Shown here piece by piece: positions 7,886 through 17,132 of a stretch of DNA of 64,000 bases (positions within the stretch are counted from its first letter, which is position 1; each line of letters begins with the position of its first letter). The position numbers were made by a program, and so were the translations under genes. Below the pieces are notes generated by a model. It was not told the origin of the DNA, ran no database searches, and saw nothing but the letters and a program-made list of their open reading frames with translations. The DNA lies in the NCBI GenBank assembly GCA_963757135.1, contig CAVWQE010000004.1, forward strand, positions 1,178,001 to 1,242,000, read 5' to 3'. This stretch comes from Gp1-AA145 sp963757135 (GTDB taxonomy: Bacteria; Acidobacteriota; Terriglobia; Terriglobales; Acidobacteriaceae).

Positions 7886-9091
7886 ATGAGCACCACCGTA
7901 TCTTCTTCCGGGAAACGATTGTCCGCGGTGAGCGGCAGCATCAAGCTGCCTATCTATCTCGACAATCATGCCACCACTCCGGTTGACCCGCGCGTGCTCG
8001 ACGAAATGCTCCCGTACTTCTCCGAACAATTTGGCAACGCCGCCAGCCGCAATCATTCATTCGGATGGGCCGCCGACGAAGCGGTAAAGACAGCACGGTT
8101 GCGTGCGGCCAACCTGATTGGCGCGTCGCCGGACGAAATCGTCTTTACCTCGGGCGCCACGGAGAGCGACAATCTGGCCATCAAGGGCGTTGCTGAGGCC
8201 TGCCGCGGCAAGGGCAACCACATCATCACCGCGACGACGGAGCACAAAGCGGTCCTCGACTCCTGCCATCACCTCGAACAGAGCGGCTTTCGCGTGACTT
8301 ACCTGCCGGTGCAGGCAGACGGGCTAATCGATCTTGCTGCATTGGAGCGCGCGCTCGATGATCAAGCCATCCTGGTCACGATCATGGCCGCGAATAACGA
8401 GACTGGAACGCTCCAGCCCATCGCCGAGGCCGGTAAACTTTGCCGCGAGCGCGGGGCCGTCTTCCATACCGATGCCGCACAGGCTGCCGGCAAAATTCCC
8501 CTGAACATGGACGAACAAAGCATCGACCTGCTTTCGATCTCTGCCCACAAGCTCTACGGGCCTAAGGGCGCGGGTTTGCTCTATGTCCGGAAGAGCGTAA
8601 AGCTTTCACCGATCATGGACGGAGGCGGCCACGAGCGCGGCATGCGCTCAGGCACGCTCAATGTTCCAGGGATTGTCGGCCTCGGCCGAGCATGCGAAAT
8701 CTGCCAGCAGGAGATGCCGCAGGAATCCGCGCGAACTGCCGGCTTGCGCGACCGCCTGCGCGACAAACTTCTTGCGAGCCTCGACCGGGTGGCGATCAAT
8801 GGATCATCCGAGCGCCGCTTGCCCGGAAATCTGAACGTCAGTTTTGCCGGGATCGAAGGCGAAGAACTGTTGACCGCGCTCGACGGCATCGCTCTATCGA
8901 GCGGCGCCGCCTGCACCTCAGCCCACATCGAGCCATCGTACGTGTTGAAGGCCATAGGCCTCTCGGATGAATTGGCTCAAGCCTCGTTGCGCTTCGGGAT
9001 CGGCCGCTTCAACACCGAAGCCGAAATTGACTACGTCGCCGACCGGGTGATCGAAGCCGTGCGTCAGTTGCGAGATTTGTCGTCTCTGTGA
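7886..9091 (+). CDS. cysteine desulfurase (IscS/NifS family)
   Basis: A PLP enzyme that takes sulfur from cysteine as a persulfide for Fe-S cluster or thio-cofactor synthesis. IYLDNHATTPVDP is at the N-terminus, HTDAAQAAGK in the middle, the PLP lysine is in SAHKLYGPKG, and the persulfide cysteine in LSSGAACTSAHIEPSYVL. The loop resembles group I (IscS/NifS). I chose the ATG at 7886 over a TTG at 7865; the mature protein is 401 aa. No iscU, iscR or thiI lies next to it, so the sulfur acceptor is unclear. Confidence 0.9.
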   Translation: MSTTVSSSGKRLSAVSGSIKLPIYLDNHATTPVDPRVLDEMLPYFSEQFGNAASRNHSFGWAADEAVKTARLRAANLIGASPDEIVFTSGATESDNLAIKGVAEACRGKGNHIITATTEHKAVLDSCHHLEQSGFRVTYLPVQADGLIDLAALERALDDQAILVTIMAANNETGTLQPIAEAGKLCRERGAVFHTDAAQAAGKIPLNMDEQSIDLLSISAHKLYGPKGAGLLYVRKSVKLSPIMDGGGHERGMRSGTLNVPGIVGLGRACEICQQEMPQESARTAGLRDRLRDKLLASLDRVAINGSSERRLPGNLNVSFAGIEGEELLTALDGIALSSGAACTSAHIEPSYVLKAIGLSDELAQASLRFGIGRFNTEAEIDYVADRVIEAVRQLRDLSSL

Positions 9092-9157
9092 GTCTCGGTC
9101 ACTCAGGCGACGAGGAATCCCGCCACGGATTAAACTAGTCGCGGAGCCGACGATTTC

Positions 9158-10369
9158 ATGACCACCGCTACTCGCACTGATCCTCTTTCTTTCCTCTCCG
9201 ATCAACTGAACGATCTCAAAGCTAAAGGCACGCACTTCAAGCTGCGCGTCCTTGACGACGAACAAGCCCCGGTGTGCACATTCGACGGAAAGAGGGTCAT
9301 CAATCTCGCGTCGAATAATTATCTCGGTCTGATTACGCATCCCAAGCTGCGCGAGGCAGCGCTCGATGCCACCCGAAAATACGGCGTCGGCTCAGGCGCC
9401 GTACGTACTATCGCCGGCACAATGAAGATCCACATGGAGCTGGAAGAAAAAATTGCCCGCTTCAAGAACGCCGAAGCCAGCGTCGTGTTCCAGTCCGGCT
9501 TCGCCGCCAATGCGGGAACGGTTTCGGCGATCCTCGGCAAAGAAGATTTCATTATCTCCGACCAGCTCAACCATGCCTCAATCATTGATGGTGCTCGTCT
9601 TTCGCGTGCCAAGATTCTGGTCTTCGAGCACAAGAACATCGCCGAGGCCGAAGCCAAGCTGGCCAGCGTGAAAGACCAACCCGGCAAGAAGCTGCTCATC
9701 AGCGACGGCGTATTCTCCATGGACGGCGACATCGGCCCGCTACCGGGGCTCTGCGACCTCGCGGAGAAATATGGCGCCATCATGATGGTTGATGACGCCC
9801 ATGCCTCCGGCGTTCTGGGACGAAACGGGCGGGGCACCATCGATCACTTCAAAGTGCATGGCCGCGTGGATATTCAGGTCGGAACACTGTCGAAGGCCAT
9901 CGGCGCGCTCGGCGGATACGTCTGTGGCACGCGCGATCTGATCGACTTTCTCTATCATCGCGCCCGGCCGTTTCTTTTTTCGACTTCGCATCCACCGTCA
10001 GTCGCGGCCACCTGCATCGCCGCCTTCGAAGTTCTGGAAGAGGAACCGGAGCGCATTGAAAGACTCTGGGAGAACACTCGCTTCTGGAAGAAAGAACTGT
10101 CGCTGCTCGGCTTCGATATCGGCGGCAACACTACGCCCGCCAGTGAAACGCCAATTACGCCCATCATCATCGGCGACGGTAAGCTCACGATGGATTTCTC
10201 GCGGGAGCTGTTCAAAGAAGGCGTGCTGGGAACTGGAATCGCCTTTCCAACCGTGCCCGAAGGCAAAGCCCGCATCCGCACCATCATGACGGCCACGCAC
10301 ACGCAAGATGAACTGCAGCAGGCGCTGGACGTACTGGGGAGGACGGGGAAGAAGATGGGGATCGTGTAG
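9158..10369 (+). CDS. kbl: glycine C-acetyltransferase (2-amino-3-ketobutyrate CoA ligase)
   Basis: A PLP-dependent alpha-oxoamine synthase of 403 aa. It cleaves 2-amino-3-oxobutyrate with CoA to glycine and acetyl-CoA in threonine breakdown. Family marks include NLASNNYLGL near residue 48, GSGAVRTIAGT, DDAHASGVLGRNGRGT and the PLP lysine in TLSKAIGALGG. The family also contains KAS, BioF and serine palmitoyltransferase; the whole sequence pattern fits Kbl best. The partner threonine dehydrogenase is not adjacent. The gene starts 66 bp after the desulfurase gene and could be in the same transcript. Confidence 0.88.
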   Translation: MTTATRTDPLSFLSDQLNDLKAKGTHFKLRVLDDEQAPVCTFDGKRVINLASNNYLGLITHPKLREAALDATRKYGVGSGAVRTIAGTMKIHMELEEKIARFKNAEASVVFQSGFAANAGTVSAILGKEDFIISDQLNHASIIDGARLSRAKILVFEHKNIAEAEAKLASVKDQPGKKLLISDGVFSMDGDIGPLPGLCDLAEKYGAIMMVDDAHASGVLGRNGRGTIDHFKVHGRVDIQVGTLSKAIGALGGYVCGTRDLIDFLYHRARPFLFSTSHPPSVAATCIAAFEVLEEEPERIERLWENTRFWKKELSLLGFDIGGNTTPASETPITPIIIGDGKLTMDFSRELFKEGVLGTGIAFPTVPEGKARIRTIMTATHTQDELQQALDVLGRTGKKMGIV

Positions 10370-10489
10370 GGTGCTGTTCTCATTGTTGGTTTACCGCCAA
10401 CGCGGGTTATGAGCGGGACAACAGAATTCTCGAACCAGCCATGATCGTCCAATATTCGAGCACAGCGACGACTTCCATGTTCGAGTACA

Positions 10490-10946
10490 GCAACTCAATC
10501 CCCAATCAGTCCGCGAAGCGGACGGCTGCTAATAGCCCGCACAGCGGATGGCTGCAATCAGTCCGCGAAGCGGACGGCTGCCAATAGCCCGGCGCTTCAG
10601 CGCCGGGAAGATCGAAGAGAATCCAAAGTGCCGTAGGCACGGCTGAGCGAACTCCGCGCAGCAGACGGCTGCCAATAGCCCGCACAGCGGACGGCTGCGA
10701 TCAGTCCGCGAAGCGGACGGCTGCTAATAGCCCGCACAGCGGACGGCTGCGATCAGTCCGCGAAGCGGACGGCTGCCAATAGCCCGGCGCTTCAGCGCCG
10801 GGAAGATCGAAGAGAATCCAAAGTGCCGTAGGCACGGCTGAACAAACTCCGCGAAGCGGACGGCTGCCAATAGCCCGGCGCTTCAGCGCCGGGAAGATCG
10901 AAGAGAATCCAAAGTGCCGTAGGCACGGCTGAGCGAACCCCGCGCA
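10490..10946. repeat. complex repeat block, units of about 91 bp
   Basis: Three copies of a long unit (GCGGACGGCTGCCAATAGCC, then CGGCGCTTCAGCGCCG, a GATCGAAGAGAATCC spacer and GTGCCGTAGGCAC) begin at about 10570, 10765 and 10856. The last two are exactly 91 bp apart. Between them are shorter modules with CCGCGAAGCGG and CCCGCACAGCGG. All parts are palindromes. I see no credible gene in 10370-11014. Confidence 0.75.
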
Positions 10947-11014
10947 GCCAGTTCGGAGATAGCAAGAACGGAGATAGCAAGAACGGTCAACATGTCACGC
11001 CAGCGGTGCGCCGC

Positions 11015-12646
11015 CTAATGCGCCGAATCTGCGAGCTGTATCTTCAGCACAAACGCATACTTCCCCGGCGCTTGCGCCGGCAGTTGCACTTCCAGCGCAT
11101 CATCCGTCTGATGAAATTCCAGCTTCGCGTTGGAGCCAACTAACTGCACGGCCGAAATCTGCATGCCCTTCGCCTGCTGCGCCGACCCAAGAGCATGGAC
11201 AACAGCTCGCCCATCTGTCGGCCAAGCCATGCCGATCACGTACAGCTTGCCGCCCTTTTGCGTGAAGCGGAAATCTTGTGACGTATAGGGCTTGGTGTCT
11301 TTGTCGTGGCCAAAGCCGAGCTGAACTTTGGTCGGCCCCTCGCCGTAAATTTTCCACGGGGTCGTATCGTAGATCGCTTCACCATTCACCTTGAGCCATC
11401 CCCCGATATCAAGTAGCGTGTTGCGCACTTCATCGGGAATCGTTCCGTCGGGCCTCGGTCCAATATTGAGTAGCAAGTTGCCATTCTTGCTCACGATGTC
11501 GATCAACTGATGCACGATGAAATCTGCGGACTTGAATTCGTCATGCTCCAGATATCCCCAGGAAAGATTGCTGATGGAGGTGTCGGTTTGCCAGTGCTGC
11601 GGTTCGATGTCCTCGCGCAATCCGCGCTCGAAGTCGCGCGCGCCGGCATACCAGTCGAGCGCGTAATCCTTTATGTCGATCACGCCCGGGAACCCCTCCT
11701 GCGCCGCCAGATTGTAATAAAACGCCGCGAACCGCGTCATGTTGTGGCGATAATTCGGCTGACCAGCCCACCAGTCGAAATACATCACCTCGGGATGATA
11801 TTTCTGCACGATTTCGGCGGCGCGCGCCAGCCAATCATTCGCATACTCAGGGCTGACGTAGGTCCAATCGTTCATCAGGACCTGCTTGGGATCGGACAGC
11901 CATGCGTGCGCCGGGCCGTACAGCGACGCATACTTCGGATCGTTGACGTCGGAACGAAACGTGCGCCCCCCGTCGAAAAACCAATCATGCTCCGCACGAT
12001 GAAACGAGGCTCCAAAGTGCAGGCCCTCGGCGCGGACCGCCTTCGCCAGATCGCCGATCACGTCGCGCTTCGGCCCCATTTTCGCCGCCGACCAATCGGA
12101 AAGATCGGAGTTATACATGGCAAACCCGTCGTGGTGCTCGGCGACGGGCACTACATAGCGCGCACCCGCCTGCTTGAAAAGCCGCGCCCAGTCGGCCGGG
12201 TCCCACTTCTCCGCTTTGAACTGCGGAATGAAATCTTTGTAGCCAAATTTTTCCTGCGGGCCGAAACGCTGAATGTGCTCTTTGAACGCCGGGTCCTTCT
12301 GCTGATACATGTTGCGCGGATACCACTCGTTCTGCGAACCCGGGACCGAGAACACGCTCCAGTGAATAAAAATTCCGAACTTGGCATCCTTGTACCACTG
12401 CGGTATTTCAAATTTGCGCAGCGTCTCCCAATCGGCGCGGTAAGGGCCGGTGCCGTCCTGCCGGTCCACTTCGCGCAATATCTCCGCGCGTTTGCTGTCA
12501 TATTTCGAAACTGAAACCTGCCACTCGTGGTCGATTTCAGCGGCCGATTTGGTGTCGTGAGTGGGTGCGAGGGGATCGGCAGGAGTTTGAGAGAAGGCCA
12601 GTGCGCAGGTGAGCAGCAGAAGAATCAGTAGTGTTTGGGTACGCAT
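11015..12646 (-). CDS. secreted alpha-L-fucosidase, GH29
   Basis: A 543-residue exported hydrolase with signal peptide LLILLLLTCALAFS. The GH29 core begins with WYKDAKFGIFIHWSVFSVPG and continues with YVVPVAEHHDGFAMYNS, a typical His-His substrate-binding pair. A likely nucleophile Asp is in VMYFDWWAG, and LLLNIGPRPDGTIP is a GH29 hallmark. A C-terminal beta domain follows. It probably releases L-fucose from plant or microbial glycans in the periplasm. It is alone, between repeats and the ABC importer genes, with no fucose catabolic genes in the window. Confidence 0.9.
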   Translation of the reverse strand: MRTQTLLILLLLTCALAFSQTPADPLAPTHDTKSAAEIDHEWQVSVSKYDSKRAEILREVDRQDGTGPYRADWETLRKFEIPQWYKDAKFGIFIHWSVFSVPGSQNEWYPRNMYQQKDPAFKEHIQRFGPQEKFGYKDFIPQFKAEKWDPADWARLFKQAGARYVVPVAEHHDGFAMYNSDLSDWSAAKMGPKRDVIGDLAKAVRAEGLHFGASFHRAEHDWFFDGGRTFRSDVNDPKYASLYGPAHAWLSDPKQVLMNDWTYVSPEYANDWLARAAEIVQKYHPEVMYFDWWAGQPNYRHNMTRFAAFYYNLAAQEGFPGVIDIKDYALDWYAGARDFERGLREDIEPQHWQTDTSISNLSWGYLEHDEFKSADFIVHQLIDIVSKNGNLLLNIGPRPDGTIPDEVRNTLLDIGGWLKVNGEAIYDTTPWKIYGEGPTKVQLGFGHDKDTKPYTSQDFRFTQKGGKLYVIGMAWPTDGRAVVHALGSAQQAKGMQISAVQLVGSNAKLEFHQTDDALEVQLPAQAPGKYAFVLKIQLADSAH

Positions 12647-12797
12647 CGTCGTGCAGCATGATAGATGGTTATTCCGAGGATGTCATTTCGGGCAGCTACC
12701 GCCGGGAGAAGCTTTCTCTAAGCTGATCCGGGTTCCTTTGCGTCCTTCGCGCACTTTGCGGTTAAAAGCTTTTTTATGGCGAAACGCCAAAGAAACA

Positions 12798-13682
12798 TCA
12801 CAATCCCTTGCTTCGCAAAAATTCTTTCGCCACTTCTTTCACATCGCGCTTTTGACCATCGACGGCATAGTTAAGTTGGCGCATCTCGGCGTCAGAGATC
12901 TTCCCGCCGAGTTGGTCCAGTGCGGCGCGCACTTCCGGATGCTCTGCCAGGGTCTGCTCCCGCACCACCGCGACGGCTTCATAAGGCGGGAAATAATGCT
13001 TGTCGTCGTCGAGCACCGCGAGATCGAGCGCCGGGATGAGACCGTCGGTCATGTTCCCGGCGATGAGATCCACCTGATGATCTTTGAGCGCGCGCGTGAG
13101 CAGCCCAAGGTCCATGATGCGCGGCGGTTCGGCGAAACGCAGGCCGTAAGTTGCAGCCAGACCCTTGTAGCCGTCGGCGCGCTCCATAAATTCGTATCCA
13201 AAGCCGGCGCGCCAGTGCGGCGTGTATTGTGCCGCCTGAGAAATAGTTTGAAGATGAAGTCGCCGCGCATCCTCGCCGCGAATCTCGATGGCAAACGTGT
13301 CATTAAAGCCCAGTGCAGGCCCGAGGGTGAGATGGAACTTGCTTTCGTATTCCGATTTCACGCGCTCATAAACGGCATTCTCATCGGACGCGGGCGACTG
13401 CTTAAGGATTGCGGTCAGCGCAGTACCGGTATATTCGGGATAAATATCAATCCGCCCGGCAAGAATGCCCTGATGCGTGATGTAAGTTCCGCCCAGATAA
13501 AACCGCCGCTCGACCGGCAGATGCGTCTTGTTTTCGATCTGCTGCGCGATGATTTCACCCAGAACGATCTGCTCGGTGAAATTTTTGCAGCCCACAACGA
13601 TGCGGTCACGGCGGGAGCAGGCGGGTAAGGAAACAATTGCACACAGCAACGCAACGGTCAAAGAAACACGAATGAACCTCAC
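12798..13682 (-). CDS. osmoprotectant-type ABC importer, substrate-binding lipoprotein
   Basis: A 294-residue OpuAC/QAT-family binding protein. The GTG at 13682 gives a lipoprotein signal ending LPAC and overlaps the permease stop by one base (TAGTG), with GGGAGG 4 nt before it. An upstream ATG at 13721 is less likely. The mature start, IVVGCKNFTEQIVLGEIIAQQIE, and the YPEYTGTAL motif are typical of binding proteins for glycine betaine, choline or carnitine. It is the last gene of the three-gene importer operon. Confidence 0.88.
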   Translation of the reverse strand: MRFIRVSLTVALLCAIVSLPACSRRDRIVVGCKNFTEQIVLGEIIAQQIENKTHLPVERRFYLGGTYITHQGILAGRIDIYPEYTGTALTAILKQSPASDENAVYERVKSEYESKFHLTLGPALGFNDTFAIEIRGEDARRLHLQTISQAAQYTPHWRAGFGYEFMERADGYKGLAATYGLRFAEPPRIMDLGLLTRALKDHQVDLIAGNMTDGLIPALDLAVLDDDKHYFPPYEAVAVVREQTLAEHPEVRAALDQLGGKISDAEMRQLNYAVDGQKRDVKEVAKEFLRSKGL

Positions 13683-14323
13683 TACGCCTCCCGCGGCGGC
13701 GCGAAGCGCTTTTCCAGCCATCCGATAAATACATCAGCCAGCAGCGCCATGAGCGCCGCCGGGATTGCCCCGGCCAGAATCACCGTATTGTTCACCATCG
13801 CCAGGCCGCGGAAGATCAACTCGCCCAATCCCCCAGCGCCTATCGCGGCGGCGATGGTCGCGAGCCCTATGGAAATCACGACGGCAATGCGAATCCCGGC
13901 GAGAATCACGCTGGCGGCAAGCGGCAGTTCAACTTTGTATAGCAACTGCCAATCGGTGAGGCCCATACCGCGCGCCGCTTCGACAATCGCGCGATCCACG
14001 CCGGTAATTCCCGCATAAGTGTTGCGGATCATCGGCAGCAACGCGTAGAGCATTAATGCAAGAATCGCCAGCCGCCCGGCGCGCTCGCCAAACCACGGTG
14101 CCGGCAATAAAAATCCAAATAGCGCCAGGCTGGGCACAGTTTGAATAATGTTCGCGACGGCAATCACCGGCTTTCGCAGCCGAGGCTTGCGTGTGATCAG
14201 GATGCCCAGTGGTACTCCGATGGCAACGGCGAGTAAAGTTGAGATGCCGACGATCCACAAATGTTCGCCCGTAAGCGTGGCGATCTCGAGTTTGTTCTGC
14301 GAAATGAAGGTCCAGAAGTTCAC
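13682..14323 (-). CDS. osmoprotectant-type ABC importer, permease
   Basis: A 213-residue inner-membrane permease with about six transmembrane segments. It has the EAA loop EAARGMGLTDWQLLYKVELP, which contacts the ATPase, and the conserved IIQTVPSLALFGFL. This matches the OpuBB/OpuCB/YehW type. Its start codon overlaps the ATPase stop (ATGA at 14320-14323), so translation is probably coupled. It is complete in length for single-domain members. Confidence 0.9.
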   Translation of the reverse strand: MNFWTFISQNKLEIATLTGEHLWIVGISTLLAVAIGVPLGILITRKPRLRKPVIAVANIIQTVPSLALFGFLLPAPWFGERAGRLAILALMLYALLPMIRNTYAGITGVDRAIVEAARGMGLTDWQLLYKVELPLAASVILAGIRIAVVISIGLATIAAAIGAGGLGELIFRGLAMVNNTVILAGAIPAALMALLADVFIGWLEKRFAPPREA

Positions 14324-15090
14324 GCCTGACCTCGCTTTAGAACGTCGCCGCCCGCGAATGCTTCCACGTATTTCTTGACCAGCGGCTCCGACGACGCCAC
14401 GAACTCATCCGGCGAGCTGCACGAAACCAGTCTGCCCGCGTCGAGCAGCGCGATCCGCGTTCCCAGGCGGAGAGCCTCGTGCAGGTCGTGCGTCACAAAC
14501 AAAACCGTCTTGTGCAGCTTCTGCTGCAGTGAACGGAATTCGCGTTGCAGATCGGCGCGAGTAAGCGGATCAAGAGCGCCGAACGGCTCGTCCATCAGAA
14601 GAATCGGCGGATCGGCAGCGAGCGCTCGCGCCACCCCCACGCGCTGCCGCTGTCCTCCGGAAAGCTGATGAGGATAACGTGGGGCGATGTCATTGCTAAG
14701 CCCGACAAGTTTCACCAGTTCGTCAATGCGTGTGCGAACTTTGTCTTTGGGCCAGTTCTCAAGCTCAGGCACCAGGCCGATATTGCGTTCGACTGTGAAG
14801 TGAGGAAAAAGGCCGACCTCCTGAATCGCATATCCGATGTGGCGGCGCAACTGAATTACATCCCAGTCGCGCGTGGATCGGCCATCAACCAGGACCTCGC
14901 CCGAAGAATACTCGCGCAGACGGTTGACCAGCTTAAGCGCCGTCGTTTTTCCGGATCCGCTGCGGCCGAGCAGGACAAGCACCTCGCCGCCGAGGGCTTG
15001 CAGATTCAACCCGCGCAGGATCTCGCGACCGTCGGGCAGTTTGTAAGATACGTTTCGGAATTGAACGGCTGGTTGTGGGCTGTCGGTCAC
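14320..15090 (-). CDS. osmoprotectant-type ABC importer, ATPase
   Basis: A 256-residue ATP-binding subunit with Walker A GRSGSGKTT (42-50), a Q-loop near AIQEVG, signature LSGGQRQRV (143-), Walker B ILLMDEPFGALDP and the H-loop VTHD. It lacks the C-terminal CBS pair that senses ionic strength in OpuA-type ATPases. Regulation by osmolarity through this subunit is therefore not expected. It is first in the operon, with 78 bp between it and the end of the F420 operon. Confidence 0.9.
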   Translation of the reverse strand: MTDSPQPAVQFRNVSYKLPDGREILRGLNLQALGGEVLVLLGRSGSGKTTALKLVNRLREYSSGEVLVDGRSTRDWDVIQLRRHIGYAIQEVGLFPHFTVERNIGLVPELENWPKDKVRTRIDELVKLVGLSNDIAPRYPHQLSGGQRQRVGVARALAADPPILLMDEPFGALDPLTRADLQREFRSLQQKLHKTVLFVTHDLHEALRLGTRIALLDAGRLVSCSSPDEFVASSEPLVKKYVEAFAGGDVLKRGQA

Positions 15091-15168
15091 TCTTGTAAGT
15101 CCCGTTCAATAGATCGGACAGCTCGATTGCCAGCACGGCGAGGGCGCCGCGCGCACTTTCAACAAAAC

Positions 15169-15870
15169 TTATGCTTCGTACGCCGCGTCTGGCAGCCCGG
15201 TAATGCGAATACCAGAGTGGCCCTTATGACGGATGTTCATGCCAATCAGCAACGCCGTAATCTGCTCCACGATACGGGCATTCTCCAGCTTTCCGCCGTC
15301 GATGGCCCGCACCCCTGGAATTTTGCGGGCCAGCGCGCGTACTTTAACTCCAGCATCCTTGTCATCGCTGCACACGATAACATCGCAATCAACAGGCTCG
15401 GCACCACGCAGTACCTCCGCCGAGGTGTTATGAAAGGCCGCTACCACCGCAACCCCGTCGGGCATAAGTTCCGCAGCCTGCTGCGCTGCCGAACCTTGCC
15501 AGACGCCGACTATCCGGGTGGCGCGCCCACCCACGCTCGTAGCGAGAGGCACAGTTGCGTCCACCAGAATTTGCCCGGCGCGCAGCGCGGGCTTCAAGTG
15601 CTTCAGCATTTCTGCCTGGCTCTCAAAGGGTACAGTCAGTATCACGATTTCAGCCCTCTGACACGCGGCCTGATTCTCGGCGCCTGAAATTTCGATCAGG
15701 CGTCCGGGAGCGCCTGTTCCTGCTACGATCTGCTCTCGCAATTTGGCCGCAGTATCCACGGCCCGTTGCGCATCACGGGACCCTATAATGACCTTTTCGC
15801 CCGCTCGAGCGAGACGCAGCGCCAGGCCTGAACCTTCCGCACCGGTGCCACCGATAATGGCAATGGTCAC
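15169..15870 (-). CDS. fno: F420H2:NADP+ oxidoreductase
   Basis: A 233-residue Rossmann-fold enzyme that moves hydride between NADP(H) and coenzyme F420. The N-terminal AIIGGTGAEGSGLALRL and IIGSRDAQRA form the NADP site, the Arg/Ser after strand 2 binding the 2'-phosphate. ILTVPFESQAEML and ATVPLATSVGG are family marks. It is also called npdG. Its start overlaps the cofH stop by 4 bp, placing it at the end of the F420 operon. No fgd gene is present, so NADPH is the likely source of reduced F420. Confidence 0.9.
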   Translation of the reverse strand: MTIAIIGGTGAEGSGLALRLARAGEKVIIGSRDAQRAVDTAAKLREQIVAGTGAPGRLIEISGAENQAACQRAEIVILTVPFESQAEMLKHLKPALRAGQILVDATVPLATSVGGRATRIVGVWQGSAAQQAAELMPDGVAVVAAFHNTSAEVLRGAEPVDCDVIVCSDDKDAGVKVRALARKIPGVRAIDGGKLENARIVEQITALLIGMNIRHKGHSGIRITGLPDAAYEA

Positions 15871-17102
15871 GCGAACTCCGGCTCTAGCGCGGCCTCGGCT
15901 GGGAAGATCTCGAACGAATCCTTGATCCGTATTCGTGAATAGACGGTATTGCGCTCGGCTGGAATGCGCCCAATTTCGCGAATCAAAGATTGAAACTCTT
16001 CAGGGCTGGTGTACTGCCCGGCGGTAGCTCCGGCTTCGCGCGAAATGTTTTCTTCCATCAGAGTGCCGCCGTAGTCGTTCGCTCCCGCGTGCAGGCAAAG
16101 TTGCGACAGCTGCCGATTGAGCTTGACCCACGAAACCTGAATGTTGTGAATCGAGCCTGCAAGCATCAACCGCGCCAGTGCATGAATCTTGAGATGCTCA
16201 GCCAGCGTCGGCCCGGAGCGCGCCAGCCCCTGCTGAAACAGCAAAGTGTTCTGATGAACGAAGCCCAGCGGAACGAATTCGGTGAAGCCGCCGGCCTGGG
16301 TTTGGATGTCGCGAAGAAGCAACAGCTGGCTCACCCAGTGCTCAGGCGTTTCCACGTGTCCGTACATCAGGGTGGAGGTAGTACGAATGCCACAGTCGTG
16401 CGCGGTACGGATTACTTCTTCCCATTGTGAGGTATGAAGTTTGTTGCGCGAGAGGATGTGCCGCACCTGATCATCGAGAATTTCGGCGGCGGTCCCAGGC
16501 AGGGTATCGAGGCCATTGTCACGCAGCATTTTCAGATAGTCGGCAACCGACATGCCTGTGAGTTCCACGCCATAGACAATCTCCATTGGCGAGAACGCGT
16601 GGATGTGCATCCCGGGCACGGCATTTTTTACAGCCCTCAAGATATCGCGATAATAAAACGGCGGCAACCCATGCGGAAGTCCGCCCTGAATGCAGACTTC
16701 GGTCGCGCCCAGTTGCCATGCTTCGACAGCTTTTTGTGCGACCTGTTCGGGATTAAGAAAGTAGGTGTCATGCTCGCGCGGTCCCCGGCTGAAGGCGCAG
16801 AATTTGCATCCGACGAAACAGATATTGGTGAAGTTAATATTGCGATTCACAACATAGGTGACAATGTTTCCGGCCAGTTCGCAGCGCAGCATATCGGCGG
16901 CGACCAGCAACCCGATCAGATCATCGCCCTCGGAATTTGCCAGCGCCGACCACGCTTCGCGTGAGACTCCAGCTCCATCCTGCGTTTCCAGAACGCGTTC
17001 GATGGTGGTGCGAACCGCGGGGTGAATTCGCGACGCGACCTCGGCCCAGTCTAGTTGAGGGAAGTGTTCGAGCTCAGATTGTGTGCAGATTCGCGTCGGC
17101 AT
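15867..17102 (-). CDS. cofH: CofH, 5-amino-6-ribitylaminouracil-tyrosine 4-hydroxyphenyl transferase
   Basis: A radical SAM enzyme of 411 aa. With CofG it builds the deazaflavin chromophore (F0) from 5-amino-6-ribitylaminouracil and tyrosine. The [4Fe-4S] cysteines are Cys95, Cys99 and Cys102 in CFVGCKFC, preceded by NRNINFTN. Typical CofH residues follow, such as EVCIQGGLPHG, HAFSPMEI and GTAAEILDD. It corresponds to the C-terminal half of actinobacterial FbiC. It follows cofE after 30 bp and overlaps fno by 4 bp. Confidence 0.93.
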   Translation of the reverse strand: MPTRICTQSELEHFPQLDWAEVASRIHPAVRTTIERVLETQDGAGVSREAWSALANSEGDDLIGLLVAADMLRCELAGNIVTYVVNRNINFTNICFVGCKFCAFSRGPREHDTYFLNPEQVAQKAVEAWQLGATEVCIQGGLPHGLPPFYYRDILRAVKNAVPGMHIHAFSPMEIVYGVELTGMSVADYLKMLRDNGLDTLPGTAAEILDDQVRHILSRNKLHTSQWEEVIRTAHDCGIRTTSTLMYGHVETPEHWVSQLLLLRDIQTQAGGFTEFVPLGFVHQNTLLFQQGLARSGPTLAEHLKIHALARLMLAGSIHNIQVSWVKLNRQLSQLCLHAGANDYGGTLMEENISREAGATAGQYTSPEEFQSLIREIGRIPAERNTVYSRIRIKDSFEIFPAEAALEPEFA

Positions 17103-17132
17103 CGTCTTCCTCTTTCTGCCTGCGTCGTCGCC

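Noticed and set aside
7514..8056. N-terminal extension of the membrane protein at 7091-7513
   Set aside because: It overlaps the small zinc-binding-like gene and the divergent desulfurase start, and its composition is unlike a protein.
11510..13628. Long antisense frames across the fucosidase and binding-protein genes
   Set aside because: They are shadows caused by the high G+C third positions of the real minus-strand genes.
14545..15687. 380-aa plus-strand frame over the ABC ATPase and fno
   Set aside because: It is antisense to two well-supported genes and crosses their boundary.
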